DNA of 64,000 bases from Jacaranda mimosifolia. Taxonomy: Eukaryota > Streptophyta > Magnoliopsida > Lamiales > Bignoniaceae. The notes under the pieces were generated by a model, which saw only the letters and a program-made list of their open reading frames with translations, was not told the origin of the DNA and did no database searches. The DNA is taken from positions 26,682,710-26,746,709 of the forward strand of contig CM032120.1 in the NCBI GenBank assembly GCA_018894105.1. Reading direction: 5' to 3'. The first letter of the stretch is position 1, and each line of letters starts with the position of its first letter. Shown piece by piece: positions 38,145-51,100 of this stretch. Made by a program: the position numbers and the translations under genes.

Positions 38145-38875
38145 ATGACTGATTTTCTCATCTGGAATGTTCGAGGTGTTGGTAACAAAAAAACTTAAAG
38201 AATGGTCCATAACTTAGTGAAAGAAATTTAACCTAAAGTAGATTTGGATGTTAATTTCATGCCAAGGAGACTGGGGTTGGATTTCGGGGTGGCTAATTCT
38301 AGTAACAAGATTTGGTGTTTATTTAGTAGTAGCTTGGAAGTGGAGGTTCTTTGGAACTCAGAACAATTGCTTCATACCAAAATTACAAGTGTTGATTGGT
38401 CCTTTCAGATTGTTTGCTCGTTTGTTTATGTTAAGTGTTCTAAGTTGGAAATGAAGCCTCTGTGGGATGAGTTTAGACAAGTCTTTTCCACGGACCTCCC
38501 CTCGCTCGTTGGGGGGGGGGGTTTAAAACTTTACTTTGTGCTGAGGAATGTAAGGGAGGTGCGGACCCGGATGTTAGTGCCATGGAAGACTTTGGGAACA
38601 TGGTTTTGGACTGTGAACTTGTTGATGCCAGCTTCCATGGGTCTCCGTTCACTTGGACAAGTAACTCAATGTGGGAAAGGATTGATCGAGTCTTTTATTC
38701 ATCCTCTTGGATTGACATTTTCTCCTCTACTAAGGTTTGTCATCTCTTCAGGGGGTGCTCGGATCACCATGCTCTTCATGTCTCATTCTCGAGTCAGTTT
38801 TCTTCCCAACCCTCTAGCTTTAGATTTCAAACCATGTGGGTGAAACATCACGGGTTTTTAGAAGTGGTTAAGTAA
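38145..38875 (+). pseudogene. LINE ORF2 endonuclease domain, frameshifted
   Basis: It starts MTDFLIWNVRGVGNKK, the typical 'NxRG' opening of the LINE endonuclease, followed by in-frame stops. A later part reads GSPFTWTSN, RIDRVF and CSDHHAL, matching the conserved C-terminal motifs (GxxFTW, LDR, SDHxPL). The frame changes at a run of G at about 38510-38521, a likely slippage or sequencing-sensitive site. A TAA at about 38873 separates it from the RT region. Confidence 0.78.
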
Positions 38876-38947
38876 TGTTGGGCTCGTCCGGTTTGTGATG
38901 ATGGCTTGACTGGTTTGTTCCTCAAATTAATCTGACTTAAAAAAACC

Positions 38948-41423
38948 TTGAAAAAATGGAATCGTGAAGTGTTTGGAAATATTTCCACTAAAGTTCAGGA
39001 AGCTAAAAACAAGGTTTCTCGGGCTGAACAAGTCTTTGATTCGGATCCTTCTTTGGAGAATCTTGTGGAGCTTAAAAAAAGTAATGCTTCTCTTGTTCTC
39101 GTGTTATCCATGGAGAAAGCTTTTTGGAGGCAAAAATCGTGTTGTAAATGGATTAAAGAAGGGGAAAGGAACACTTCATTCTTCCATGCATTGGTTAAAA
39201 AGAAGAATGCTAAGTCTCGAATTTTTGAAATTGAAAAAAATGGTATTTTTATTTCTACTTCCGATCATATTAAGTCTTCGGCTGTCTCATAGTTTCAAAA
39301 TGTGCTTTTAGGGGAGGATGGGCAGTTTTCTAATGATGCTCTTAACTGTATTCCAGATCTGATAAGTTCCTTGGATAACAACCTTCTTCTGGCCCTTCCC
39401 ACGGTTGATGAGATAAAAGTAGTTGTTTTTTATTTATGCTCGGATAGTGCGGCTGGCCCAGACGGTTTTGGGGCCATTTTCTATCACACTTGTTGGGATA
39501 TTATCCAATCTGATGTCGTTGCTGCTGTTCATGATTTCTTTTTCGGATCCTCGCTCCCTAGGGGCATTTCCTCTTCCACTATTGCCTTAATCCCCAAATC
39601 CGAATCTCCTTCTTCCTGGAAAGATTTTCGTCCCATTAGCCTTTGCAACACCTCCTGTAAAATCCTTTCTAAAATTCTTTGCACTAAACTTGCCCCCTAT
39701 CTCCCCCAAATTATCTCTCCAAACCAAAGTGGCTTCGTCCAAGGGCGTCTTATTTCTGATAATATTCTTCTTACGCAGGAAATGGTACATGGTCTTAGTA
39801 GAAAAAAAGAGAACATCATTTTCAAACTTGATATGGAAAAGGTGTATGATAGAGTTAATTGGAAAGTCTTGGTTGCTATTCTTGAGAAATTTGGTTTTCC
39901 TTCTCGTTGGATTTCGTTGGTGTATAATCTTATATCAAATTGTTGGTTTTCTGTTCTTGTCAATGGAGGCCTTTCTGGTATTTTCAAATCTGAGAGAGGG
40001 TTGCGGCAAGGGGACCTTTTATCCCCTAGCCTCTTCATCATTTTTGCTGTGCTTCTTTCGAGGGGCTTTAATAAACTTTTTGAAAGATATCCTGAGATGC
40101 ATTTTGATGTTGGAAAAGGATTTCGTTTATCTTATTTAGCATACGCTGATGATGTGATGATATTTTCTTATGCTACACAGGTGAATATGAATCTTCTCAA
40201 GCCAAAAAATGTATGAAGAGGCTAGGGGATATTTTCTTATGCTACACAGGTGAATATTTTCTTAAATGTCTAGGTATGAAGAGAATTCGGGCCAAAAAAT
40301 CAATGTGTCAAAGAGCTATTTTATTATGTACAAGGGGAATCAAACGGTACGGGATTTCGTGGCTTCCACCTTGGAGTATGCTTAGGCCAAACTCCCATTA
40401 TTCTATTTGTGAGCCCCTATTCACAAAGGAAAACAATCGCTTTTGATGTATGATACTACTATTTCTAAAGTAAAAAAGAAGCTTCTTTCTTGGACTCATT
40501 CCCGTCTCACTTTGGGGGGCCGCCTTACTTTGATTAAAAGTGTTCTTTACTCTATACCTCTTTATATCCTTCAAGTTATGCATCCTCCTAAAAATGTTTT
40601 GACTCTGTTGGAGAGGTTATTTAACAGGTTCTTTTGGGGATCTAATGAGACAAGGAAGAAGATCCACTGGCGTGCTTGGAATAATATGTGCTATCCCTTT
40701 CAGAAATGTGGTCTTGATTTGATAAGCCTCCATGATATTTCTTTTGCTTGCTCATACAAACTCTTGTGGAGACTTCGGGTTAGGGGCTGTCTTTGGGCGG
40801 AATTTCTTCATATTCGGTATTGTGGGGGTTGCCACCCTCTTTTTATCAAAGTCTCTTCAACTAGCTCTTTTATTTGGAAACAGCTTTGCTCTATCCGTGC
40901 TGAGGCAGACCAGCATATTTTCTGGAGCATTGGTCACGGTAATCTCTCATTTTGGCACGACAATTGGCTTGGTAACTCCTCCCTTTGTGCCTTATTGAAT
41001 TGCCACATCTCGAAACATGTTCCTGTGTATCTTTTTTGGGAAAATGATCGTTGGAATGAACAATTTTTGAAGGATGTGTTTCCACCAGATATTACTAAGC
41101 AGATTTGTTGTACTCCTATCCATCAATCTACCATAGACACTCCTTATTGGAAACTTTCTAATGATGGAAGCTTCACCACAAAGAGCACTTGGTGGCATAT
41201 TTGGCATAAACGCCCGCGGCATGCTCTCTCTCAAAACTGCTGGAATGCTACCCTTATTCCCTCTATTTCGGTATTCATGTGGCGCCTCCTTCACAGCCTC
41301 ATCCCGACAGATTGTAGGCTTCTAAGTAAGGGTATCCTCTTAGCTTCTAAATGTCAATTTTGTTCCCTCATTGTAGATAATGTTCACATTTTCACTCGGT
41401 GTCACCTTGCTAAGAATGTTTAG
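38948..41423 (+). pseudogene. LINE reverse transcriptase and zf-RVT region
   Basis: RT motifs appear in order: AAGPDGF, WKDFRPISLCN, FKLDMEKVYDRV (motif A aspartate kept), GLRQGDLLSPSLF and AYADDVMIFS (catalytic YADD). Just after YADD, a 30-bp segment at 40159-40188 is repeated at 40228-40257 and the frame is lost. The frame resumes at about 40443 with LTLIKSVLYSIPLY and NRFFWG. The zf-RVT domain (WRLLHSLIPTDCRL, CQFCS) ends at about 41423. The palm motifs look intact, but the polypeptide is interrupted at 39290-39302 and 40216-40443. Confidence 0.85.
40159..40257 (+). repeat. 30-bp direct repeat inside the LINE, offset 69
   Basis: The 30-bp segment beginning GATATTTTCTTATGCTACAC occurs at 40159-40188 and again at 40228-40257. 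The second copy interrupts the RT frame after the YADD motif. Nearby GCCAAAAAAT is also duplicated, pointing to local template-switch rearrangement. Confidence 0.8.
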
Positions 41424-41649
41424 TCTTATTATGCTGGTCTGTTTAATCTCAACATGCCTGACTCCCCTAATGTTGATATCATCTTCCAAGCTTGGAAAGG
41501 TAGTTCTCCTAGAGGATTAGATGGACACATTAGAGCTATAATTCTTATTTTGATTTGTTGGTTTCTATGGTGTTCAAGAAATGACCAAAAACATAAAAAA
41601 TTGACTATCTCCGTGGATCGAGTCATTTGGAGAGTGAATCACTATATTT

Positions 41650-42261
41650 ATGTGGCTTGCAAAACCAATTTGTTACAACCTAAACATTAGAGAGGTGATC
41701 TCACCGTGGCTCGTCTCTTTGACTTGCTCCCACCACCTATGCCTCCATTCTATTGCAAAACAGTTTTTTGGGAGAAGCAATCATGGTTGGTTGAAACTGA
41801 ATACGGACGGGGGGCAATCCAGGGCTGCTGGAGCCTCATGCGTCCTCCGGGACAATCATCATAAAGTGTTTTTCGCCTTTGCTGAGCCTCTCGGTATCCA
41901 AACTAATTGCTATGCAGAGCTTGCGGTAGTGGAAAAAAGTCTTCAAATTTGTGCAGCTAGAGGGTTCCGTAACATCCTTGTTGAAACGGATGCTCTTATG
42001 GTTATCCATCTTATTCAAAATGCCACCTCATGCTACTGGTCCTTGGTTCATCTTTGTGCTTCTATCAAGCGGTTGGCTGGCCATCTGGGTATTCAATTCT
42101 CTCGTATTCTTAGAGAAGGTAACGCCGTGGCTGATCTCCTAGCCAAGGAGGCGTGCTCTCGATCTCAAGGTGTGATATTTGAAAAAGATCACCTTCCCCG
42201 TGAGGTTCTTGGCTTACTTAGAATGGAAGAGTTGGGACTTCCATACTTTCGAATCAGATGA
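41650..42261 (+). pseudogene. LINE C-terminal RNase H domain
   Basis: The frame includes WLKLNTDGG, GASCVLRDN, CYAELAVVEKSL, FRNILVETDALMVI and LREGNAVADLLAKEA. These keep the RNase H acidic residues (D of NTDG, E of AEL, D of VETDA, D of VADLLA). An acquired RNase H at the C-terminus is common in plant L1 elements. It is in a different frame from the RT and zf-RVT part, so it is not translated as part of one ORF2. Confidence 0.82.
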
Positions 42262-43638
42262 CCTCTTTGGTGGGTCCTTTTGATTTTGATTGAAGGTTTT
42301 GGTTTTTGTATAGATTTAACTATTGTCATTTTACATGATTGTAAAAGAAGTATACTTCCTCCTTTTGTTGCTATTCTTGACCTTCCTTGTATATATTTGT
42401 AAAATCTTTTGAGGATTTATACACAGGTTGGGGCTTATTGCCTTAAGCCCCCCGCTTCTTGCGGCCTTTCTTGAAATAAAAAAAATAAAAAAATAAACAT
42501 AAGTATCAACATATAACTACTACTTCATTATATTTCAAGAAAATAAATTCATATTTCAAAAAACTAAGTTTCGAAACATTTTTAACTCATAATTTCTCTT
42601 TTCTTTTTTGCATTTTTCATTTTTAAAAAAATTAATTTTTAAATTTAAAAATATGGAAAAAAAATAAGTGAACTGGTGGTCAACTAGTAGAACCACCACC
42701 GATTAAATTGATTTTTGACCAGTTTTGATCGGTTCTCACCGATTCAAAAGGCCACCAATTTTAGAGTTTCAATCGGACTAGATTTGCTTCCAGTCACCGA
42801 TCCGATCAGTCCAGTCCGATTTTCAAAACTCTTGTCACCATTGTTCACGACTCACTACTCACCACAGTAGCACCACAACTGACTTGCCAACGGCCCGATG
42901 CCACAACCGTTAGCAACACCAGCCCGCAGCATGCCAAACGCCAATGCTGTAACTTGCTACGTACAATTCCTTGACCCTCGCCCACTCGCTAGAGCCCACA
43001 CAGTCCACATGCAGCAACACTAGGCATCGGCGCCTACCACAGGCAACAGCAGCCACTTGCTAGCAAAACGAACCGTTTTGATTGATTAGGCACCAAATCG
43101 ATTAATAATTGAATGTTCGGTCCATTTCTTATTTTTCATTTTAGCAAATCAATTTTTTTAATTTACTGATCAAATCGTCCGACTCGATCAGTTTTAATTG
43201 AATGTACACCTCTAATGAAAAGGATTGGGCTTTTTAACTGGAAAACTACATCTAAACAACGATTGCATTCTCCAATAATGCATTGTAAAATATGTTTATC
43301 CTACGTTTCATCTATTAAGCATTACACATATATACACATCAATCATTACAATTATACATATAAATGAAAAATTGTTATAAAATATTCAATTTCATTCCAT
43401 TTATCCAATAAAAATCTGATTGATGTAACATTCATATATACTCCTACTATGCTTTCAAACAAACCATTTTCTTCTAAAATATTCTCCAATAACTTCCAAA
43501 CAATCATTTTCCTTTAAAAAAAAAATCCAAAACATAAATAAATAAATATCACATGCTCTCAACTCACTACCAAAAATACATTATTTCAAAATATATTTTT
43601 TTAAAAATATCCAAAACCAAATAGACACATTAGCTATA

Positions 43639-43688
43639 TTTGGTTACATTTTGGCAAAACAATTTTGTTTTGCCAAAATATAACCAAA
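43639..43688. repeat. Near-perfect 22-bp inverted repeat (hairpin)
   Basis: The left arm TTTGGTTACATTTTGGCAAAAC (positions 43639-43660) pairs with 43667-43688 with a single mismatch, around a 6-base AATTTT loop. Such perfect palindromes in plants usually form where the ends of two copies of a MITE abut. The 'ggcaaaa/ccaaatataacc' text is MITE-end-like. Confidence 0.75.
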
Positions 43689-44074
43689 CATACATAATTT
43701 TTCCCTCAAAAATACCAAATTAACTTTTCCCAAAATATCATCTTTTATTTTTCATCATTCCAAAACTTCCACATTTTTCAATATATACATCTCTATCATA
43801 TAATTTTATTATTATTCTTATCATAAAAAAATTACTTAATTTCATTTTACCCCAAAAATTCAATAAAAAAAATATTGATTTGACTGCTATAGTAAAAATT
43901 ATCTCATCCTAAAATATAAATAAACATACCAACACTTTTCAAAATAATTTTTTTTTAACTATTTTTCAAAATAAAAAAAAATTCATCACATTTTCCTACC
44001 CTATTCCTACAGTTCATTCATCTAAAACACATAGTGCAAAACATAAAAAATTTAACCAAAACATTGCCATTGTA

Positions 44075-44200
44075 ATTTCAAAGTTGTGGGGTCGAACGAA
44101 CAGAAAATCATCCGATTTAGTTTTCAAAGTCGTGGGTCCCACAAAGGGAAAAACATCACGTTAAAATTTCAAAATTGTGGGTCCCGCAAAGGGAAAAAAT
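44075..44200 (+). repeat. Three degenerate ~45-bp tandem units
   Basis: Each unit contains TTTCAAAGTTGTGGG (with variants) followed by a 'tcccacaaagggaaaaa'-type stretch. Related units occur at about 34690-34880, so this is a dispersed low-copy motif in the window. Confidence 0.55.
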
Positions 44201-44506
44201 TTAATTGCTTTGGATCGTCGCTACCTGATGACACTGCCAGAGTACCAGTTACCACTTTACTCTCCTAAGATATGTTTTATATATATATTTATAAATATTG
44301 CACATGTTATGTATATATTGAAATATTTGTAATGTAAAATACATAAAAAATATAATTTATTTTTATAATTATTAATAACCATTTTAATTTATTAACTTAA
44401 ATTTTATAGAAATAATCAAATAAAAATTAAAAATTAAGATAATATGATAATAGTATATATATAAAAAAGATAGGTTCTTTGTAGATAGTAATTATTGAAA
44501 AACATA

Positions 44507-44900
44507 GGCTTTGTTTGATTGTAAATATTCAATACATTTTTCAACTCTCAAAATTTAAATAAACAATCACTACGCATTCTTCAATTTCACTCCCAAAATA
44601 CAAAATTTATTTTCAAAAAATTCTTACTATTCCCAACTCTACACCATTCCCAAGGCACCACACATTCTTTTATCATTACAAATATATATACATACTACCA
44701 CTCACACAATCTATATATATACATATATAAACAATTTTAAAGTATTCATTTCACCTTGCAACAAACTTAACAAAAAAGTCAATGATATGACATCTTGTCC
44801 ACTCAAAACACAAACAAACAAATCATTTTCTCTCAAATTCATTATCTCAAAACACAAATAAACAACTATCATATTCCTTAACTCCAATGCTCAAAATTCA
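44507..44900 (+). repeat. Dispersed repeat/MITE, relative of 33855-34191 and 26358-28042
   Basis: It starts GGCTTTGTTTGATTGTAAA, then 'ctcaaaatttaaataaac' and 'cactcccaaaatacaaaa'. It matches the reverse complement of 33855-34191 over about 340 bp. The right end is uncertain. Confidence 0.6.
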
Positions 44901-45158
44901 TTCTTCTAAAATATTTTGACTAAAATAATTAGAAAAATAAAAATAAAAATATTTTAAACACATTATTTGAGATCATATCGTTCGTGCTTTATCAACGGTA
45001 TAAATATGCATGCGCCGTATTTATGCATTTGTATACTCCCAAGAGTGTTCTTGTTCCAATACTGATGATAGATACCGATTTTGATTATCGGAATTGAGTT
45101 GGGGTTTTGATTTACATTTTGTTTTATCGGATCCTTGTTACTTTGTTTTGGTTGGGTG

Positions 45159-48100
45159 ATGGAGTCGCCGGAGAGTGGGAGGCCGGTGGCGGCGGCAATG
45201 GCCATGGATTTTCCGGCCAGCGACGGCGGCCTCTCTTGCACGCCGCCGACCATGCCGACCTGGCTCAGCAGGCGGCTATCTGATCCCAAGACGCCGCCGC
45301 TGGCTACTGTGGAAGAAATCGAGGCCAAGCTTCGTGACGCCGATCTTCGCCGTCAGGTTTTTTCTTTTTTCAATTATTTGTGTCTCTACCTTCCTCTTGC
45401 TCCATTTAAATTTTCAGCTTTTGTCATAGTTCTCTTTTTTCTTTTGCCCAAATTCTAGTCTTTTTTCTGAACGTTGGTGTTGTAAAAGTTGGGTGACAAA
45501 TACGGCTGATCTTTTCTTCATTTTTTTGTCTTAGATTTGGACTCTTTGCTTTCATAATGTATATTCTGTTTTTATCAAACTGATTATAAATCTTAATTTC
45601 CATTTATCTTAAGGAACTTTTTGCCATTTGTTGGTGTTTATGCTGTGCGATATCTGATTTTCGGAAAAAACTTTTAACGTGCACAATTCCATTTACATTA
45701 ATCAAACTGCAGAAATTCTATGAGAATTTATCAGGCAAGGCTAGGCAAAAGACCAGGCGTACATGTCGATCCTCATCTCATGAAGATGATCTAGGAGAGC
45801 GCCTCAAGGCTAAGATCCAAGCTGCTGAAGAGAAGAGGTGAAACTTGTGCTCCCTTGTACTTATTGTCCAAGAGAATTCTCTCATGCATACTTTCCTCTT
45901 CTTTTCCATTCGTTAAAAGATATAAAAGTTTTTGCCTTGTGACAATACTGGTTTGATTATGCAAAATCATACAACTAATAAAATAATGTGTATTCTTTAC
46001 TGCATCCATCTTTTGTTAGTGGCTTGCTGACTAATTTTTCAAGTTCATACTGTTCGGTAAAATCCTAGTCCTTTTGGCTTACTTTATTTTGTTAGTGAAA
46101 TACTTCTGTAAGCCAGCCCCAGCACAGCTGCACATGATTATGCCTATCCAATTTTTTATTTTGATGCTTAAATTCATAGGTTGAGCATTCTGAGTAATGC
46201 TCAGATGCGCCTGGCTAAGGTTGATGAGTTGAGGCAAGCTGCTAAAACAGAGGCAAAAGTGCGCTTCAATAAGGAACGTGCTGAGTTAGGTACAAAAGTT
46301 GAAATGAGGATTCAGCAAGCAGAGGCCAATAGACTGCTTATTCTTCGGGCTTATCATCAAAAGAGGGCCACTCTGAAGGAAAGAGCATCTCAGTCATTGA
46401 TGCGGCGAGTGGCTCGAGAGAGCAAGTATAAAGAACAAGTGTGTGATGCAATATGCCGAAAGCGTGCAGCTGCTGAGAAAAAGCGATTGGGATTGCTAGA
46501 AGCAAAGAAGAGGCGTGCTCGCGCTCGGGTCTTGCAGGTGCAAGAGGTAGCCAGTTCTGTTATTCTTAAGCAAGAGATTGAGAGAATTGAAATGAATAAG
46601 AAGCTAGAAGACAGATTTAAAAGGGTAAGGGTACTCATAATTTTTTGTTGACATATGATTTTAAAAATATAAATCTGTTGTCCCATTGGGGACATTTGTT
46701 AACTTAGAGTTTTTATTGTGAAAAGGCGAGGAGAAAGAGAGCAGAATATATAGTGCAGAGAGGAAGAAAACACAATACTGTTCATTATAGTTGGAATACA
46801 GTGCACGAGCAGGCTGATACCCTGTCCAGAAAATTAGCTAGGTACTCATGGCATATTCAATTTCATGTCAGCTTGACGCTAATTGCTTTGAATCTTCTTT
46901 CTGATGTATTCGTATAGTTATTTCTATATGTGGCTCCTGAGTTTGTAAAAGATCTCTGCATCTCAGAAAATTTTCTTGAAGCTAAAAGAATTTTTTAACT
47001 GCAATCTAAAAGCAATGTTGTTCTATAACTGGAAATATTGCATTCTAGGAGCTGGAGGGAGTTCACAAAGCTGAGGAAGACAACCACACATCTTGCCAAG
47101 GTTTTCAATGAGTTGAATATTAATGAGAGATCCGTGAAGTCGATGCCATTTGAGCAGCTTGCACTTCTTATACAGTCTCCTGCCACTCTCCGCACAGCTA
47201 AGCCTTTGCTTGATCGTGTTGAAAGCCACTATAAATTGTCACAGGCAGTTGGATCTGCTCCTGATCCTTCCAGTTCTGGTGATATTTATCACCTCCTCAA
47301 GCGGGTAGCCTCACCAAAAGCTTTCTCAAGCACAGAGGAAAGGAAGGTTGCGTCTGTGAGTCAAGGTGCCGCAACTCCTGTTAAACTATCAAGGTACCAA
47401 GTCAGAATTGTGCTCTGTGCTTACATGATAGTGGGACATCCAAATGCTGTTATCAGCGGGCAAGGGGAGTGTGAGACAGCTTTGGTCAAATCTGCTGGGA
47501 AATTTGTACAGGAGTTTGAGTCTCTGATTAAGATAATACTAAATGGGCCATTACATGTTTCCAATGTGAAATCTGACAATGAATTGGTGACACGAGGGAC
47601 CTTTAGGCTTCAGCTTGTTGCATTTGATTCAGCCTGGTGTTCCTTTTTGAACAGCTTTGTGGTATGGAAAGCCAAGGATTCTAGGTCCCTAGAGGAGGAT
47701 TTGATCCAGGCTGCTTGTCGTCTTGAACTTTCCATGATTCAAACATGCAAAATGACTCCTGAAGGGGTTGGTGGTCCTCTCTCATGTGATATGAACGCTG
47801 TCCAAAAACAGGTTCTTCCCCTACCTATATCCTACTTCTCATTGGTGTCATAAAATAATTTATCAGTTAGAGCGATCATGTTCTGAACTTTTAATTAAGA
47901 GCAACGTTCGGGTGTACATAAAATCTTGTTTGGTGGCCGCTATGTAGCAAAAAAAAAGAGTAATCTTGTTTTGAACTGACAACCAGAATGCTATGTTAAT
48001 TTTTACTGGTGATTGACAGTTAAAACTTGTTCCAACTTTTCTGGAGTTCTTTATAAGGTTGCAATCTGGAAATAAGAGATTTATTTTATGAAACTCTCTG

Positions 48101-51100
48101 ATATTTTGGTGCTTAGAACTATTAGTTTTTAAGTTTCTGAAACTGTATGGTAAGTTAGTACCTTAGGCCTTCTGTTGGGTAGAGAAGTTTGCTGTTATGG
48201 CTCATCATCCGTATGATAACCCTGTTATGCAGGTATCTCAGGATCAGAAACTTTTGAGAGAGAAAGTGCTACACCTAAGTGGTGATGCTGGAATTGAGCG
48301 TATGGAGATTGCACTTTCTGACATACGGATGAAATTGTTTAATGATAACCCTGTTATGCAGGTATCTCAGGATCAGAAACTTTTGAGAGAGAAAGTGCTA
48401 CACCTAAGTGGTGATGCTGGAATTGAGTGTATGGAGATTGCACTTTCTGACATACGGATGAAATTGTTTAATGGAAGGGAGAATAGAAGTTCAGTCACTT
48501 CATTGGCTTCCTCTTCTTCTGGTAGCTCAGACAAAGCAAGTAATTTGGCTGTGGCTGCTCCAAAGCAAATCTCTGTGGCGCAGTCTTTGTTCAGGGATTT
48601 GGTCAATACAAAGGAAGTTAATTCCACTGCATCAAGCGATAGGATTTCCCAATCTTCTGGGGAGAGTTTGGACAAGAAGAATGTGATGATTGTTAATGAA
48701 TATGTACATGGCGAGCACCTTGCATTTGGTGATAGTCCCAGTTCTTCCTGTGAATACCGAAACATCATGGTTAGTGAGTTGCAACCTGCATTTATATATT
48801 ATTTTCTATTTGCTAAGAATTATGGTTAGTAAATAGCAACTTATGTAAGCAGTACTATTACCTTTTAGTTTCTAAGAATTGGAGTACTGCTACTGAATTT
48901 TGATCTCTGACATCGTGAACAGGAAAAGTGGAAAGAGACAATGGAAAAAGCCTTCTGGGATGGTGTTGTTGAATCTGTTGAACAGGATACACCTAACTAC
49001 AGCCATGTTGTGAAATTGATGATAGAGGTCAGGGATGAAATTTATGTAATGGCTCCTCATAGCTGGAGACAGGAAATTTTTGAAGCAATTGACCTGGAAA
49101 TTCTCACTCAGGTAACCATTAATTATGCTTTAATTTCTTATTTATCCCATCCGAACTTCTTTTATTTCCATTTTTTTCTGCTGTGTTGAGAAATTTTCTT
49201 ATGTGTGTGGTTTTTGGACTATAAGCTGCTGAATTCAGGCAGATTGGACATTGATTATCTGGGGAAGATTTTTGATTCTGCATTGATCGCTTTGTGGAAG
49301 CTCTCTGCTCCCGCTTATGAGGATGAATTGAAGAGAAAACACCAGCAATTTATGAAAGAGCTGGCCCAGACATATACAGCCAGTGATAACCCAGAGAATT
49401 CACTTGTCGTTGCATTGATTAAGGGCTTGCGCTTTGTCCTACAACAGATACAGGTTTTTGCTGCTTAAGATTTCCATGAGCTTGCAGTTTTGTAGATTTC
49501 TATTATGCTGCTAGTTTCCGGCTTGTGCTTTGTCCTAGAACGAGTATGGTTTATCTTTGTGTTACATATACTTTATTTTCTTTAGCATCAACATTTTCTC
49601 TGCTATGGCTATGCTAGAGATTATTCTCTTTAAATGAAATGCCCCGTTTATATTGCAGCAGACATTCCTAAATTTGGTCAGGCTCTAGTAAATGTCTATG
49701 TCAGCTGTCTCTTGCAAATGACTTATGATGCAATGCTACATCTCTATGTAATTACATTTTTGGCATTTCTGATCAGATAATCATCATGATTCATTTGGTT
49801 TGTCCCAGGAACTCAAGCAGGAAATCTGCAAGGCACGAATAAGAATGTTGGAACCATTCTTGAAGGGACCAGAGGCTTTATATTATCTTGGAAAATCTTT
49901 CACCAATTGTTATGGGCATCCTTCCGACGCCCTCATTGCTCTACCCGTGACAGCAAAATGGCTTTCTTCTGTGAGAGGTGGCAAAGATGAAGAATGGAAT
50001 GAATACAAAAACTCTCTCTCTCAGTTGGTGAAGAGGCATGAGGGTTCATCTAGCTTCCTTCCTTCCAGCACTCTCCAAACTGGAGGAAGTTTATTGGTTA
50101 AAATGAGAGTTAATGAAGCTGATGCATGTCCAACCTCCAAGGCTACAAATTATTTGGGTGTGTCTGACGTTAGGTTTATGTATTTCACACACACATGGGC
50201 ACACACTCACACACACACACATATGTATATATATGTCTATATTTTTTAGAAACTCCAATATCATCATCATTAGATTTGGTCTAAAAGTACCTGCCAGTTT
50301 TAACCCAGCATCTTGTTTTTGCTCCAGAAACAATTGATCCCAATTCAGAATGCAAAGGGGAGGAGATTGATTTGTTGGTGAGGTTAGGCTTGATAAAGTT
50401 GGTAAGCAAGATAGCTGGTTTGACTGAAGCAGAGCTACCAGAAACTATGAACCTTAATCTCTCCAGGCTTAGAAGTGTGCAGTCCCATTTTCAGAGGATA
50501 ATTGTGATAGCTACGAGGTTGGTTGGTTCATCTGATATTTAGATCTTGCAGCCATTTTTACGTTGTATCAATGCTGTAATTACATTCCCGTGGAGACTTG
50601 GGTTTATGATTTGGAAAGATAATTCTCTCCTTTGCAAATCCTTCTGCAAATGTTGTTTTCTTATTTCTTGTCCTACTGATGAATTTTCTTAAATCATGTA
50701 ATCACAGCCTTCTAGTTTTGCGACAAACACTTCTGTCTGAGCATATAGTAACCAGCCAATCACACGTGGAAAGCATACTTCTGAGCAGTTCCAAACGACT
50801 CTCCAACTGTCTGGACTCTGTTGCAGATGCTGGCATCCAAGATATTATTGACAAACTCTGTACTGCTATAGAAGAAGACAACAAATTTGATGACATGAAG
50901 CTTCAGGCAATCAAAGAAATCATGGCAAGGATGTTGACCAAAAGCCTGCAAGAAGAAGATTCTGTTTTTACCCAGGTTTCTCAAACTGTATGTCTGGCTG
51001 CTAAGAGAGTCCTGCTTGGGGGGACTGGAAAACAAGGGAGGGCATTAGCTGAAATGGCGTTACAGAAAGTTGGAGCGGCTTTACTCCTCGATGAGGTTGT

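Larger units (their letters stand above)
36250..42500 (+). mobile_element. L1-type LINE, nearly full length but inactivated
   Basis: In order: a pyrimidine-rich leader; an ORF1 with a DUF4283-like domain and CCHC knuckle; an ORF2 with apurinic-type endonuclease, reverse transcriptase, zinc-binding zf-RVT region and a C-terminal RNase H; a 3' end with an A-rich tail (about 42475-42497). There are no LTRs. Stops and frame changes occur in both ORFs, so it cannot encode its own proteins. No target duplication could be fixed, and the 5' limit is an estimate. Confidence 0.88.
42501..45158. other. Repeat-rich intergenic DNA upstream of the TCP11 gene
   Basis: There is no gene. A degenerate element at about 42690-43215 has 'ccgatt/ggttc' words and a GC-richer middle (about 42850-43080). 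A hairpin sits at 43639-43688. Three degenerate 45-bp units lie at about 44075-44200. The dispersed repeat is at 44507-44900. The last ~200 bp before 45159 are probably promoter and 5' UTR of the TCP11-domain gene. Confidence 0.5.

Noticed and set aside
42475..42530. A target-site duplication for the LINE
   Set aside because: No stretch after the A-rich tail matches sequence upstream of the likely 5' end convincingly.
45135..45158. An N-terminal extension of the TCP11 protein
   Set aside because: It would begin at a TTG in the 5' UTR; the first ATG is 45159.
50091..50337. Reading frames around the CA repeat in TCP11 intron 9
   Set aside because: They are products of the microsatellite and cross clear splice sites.
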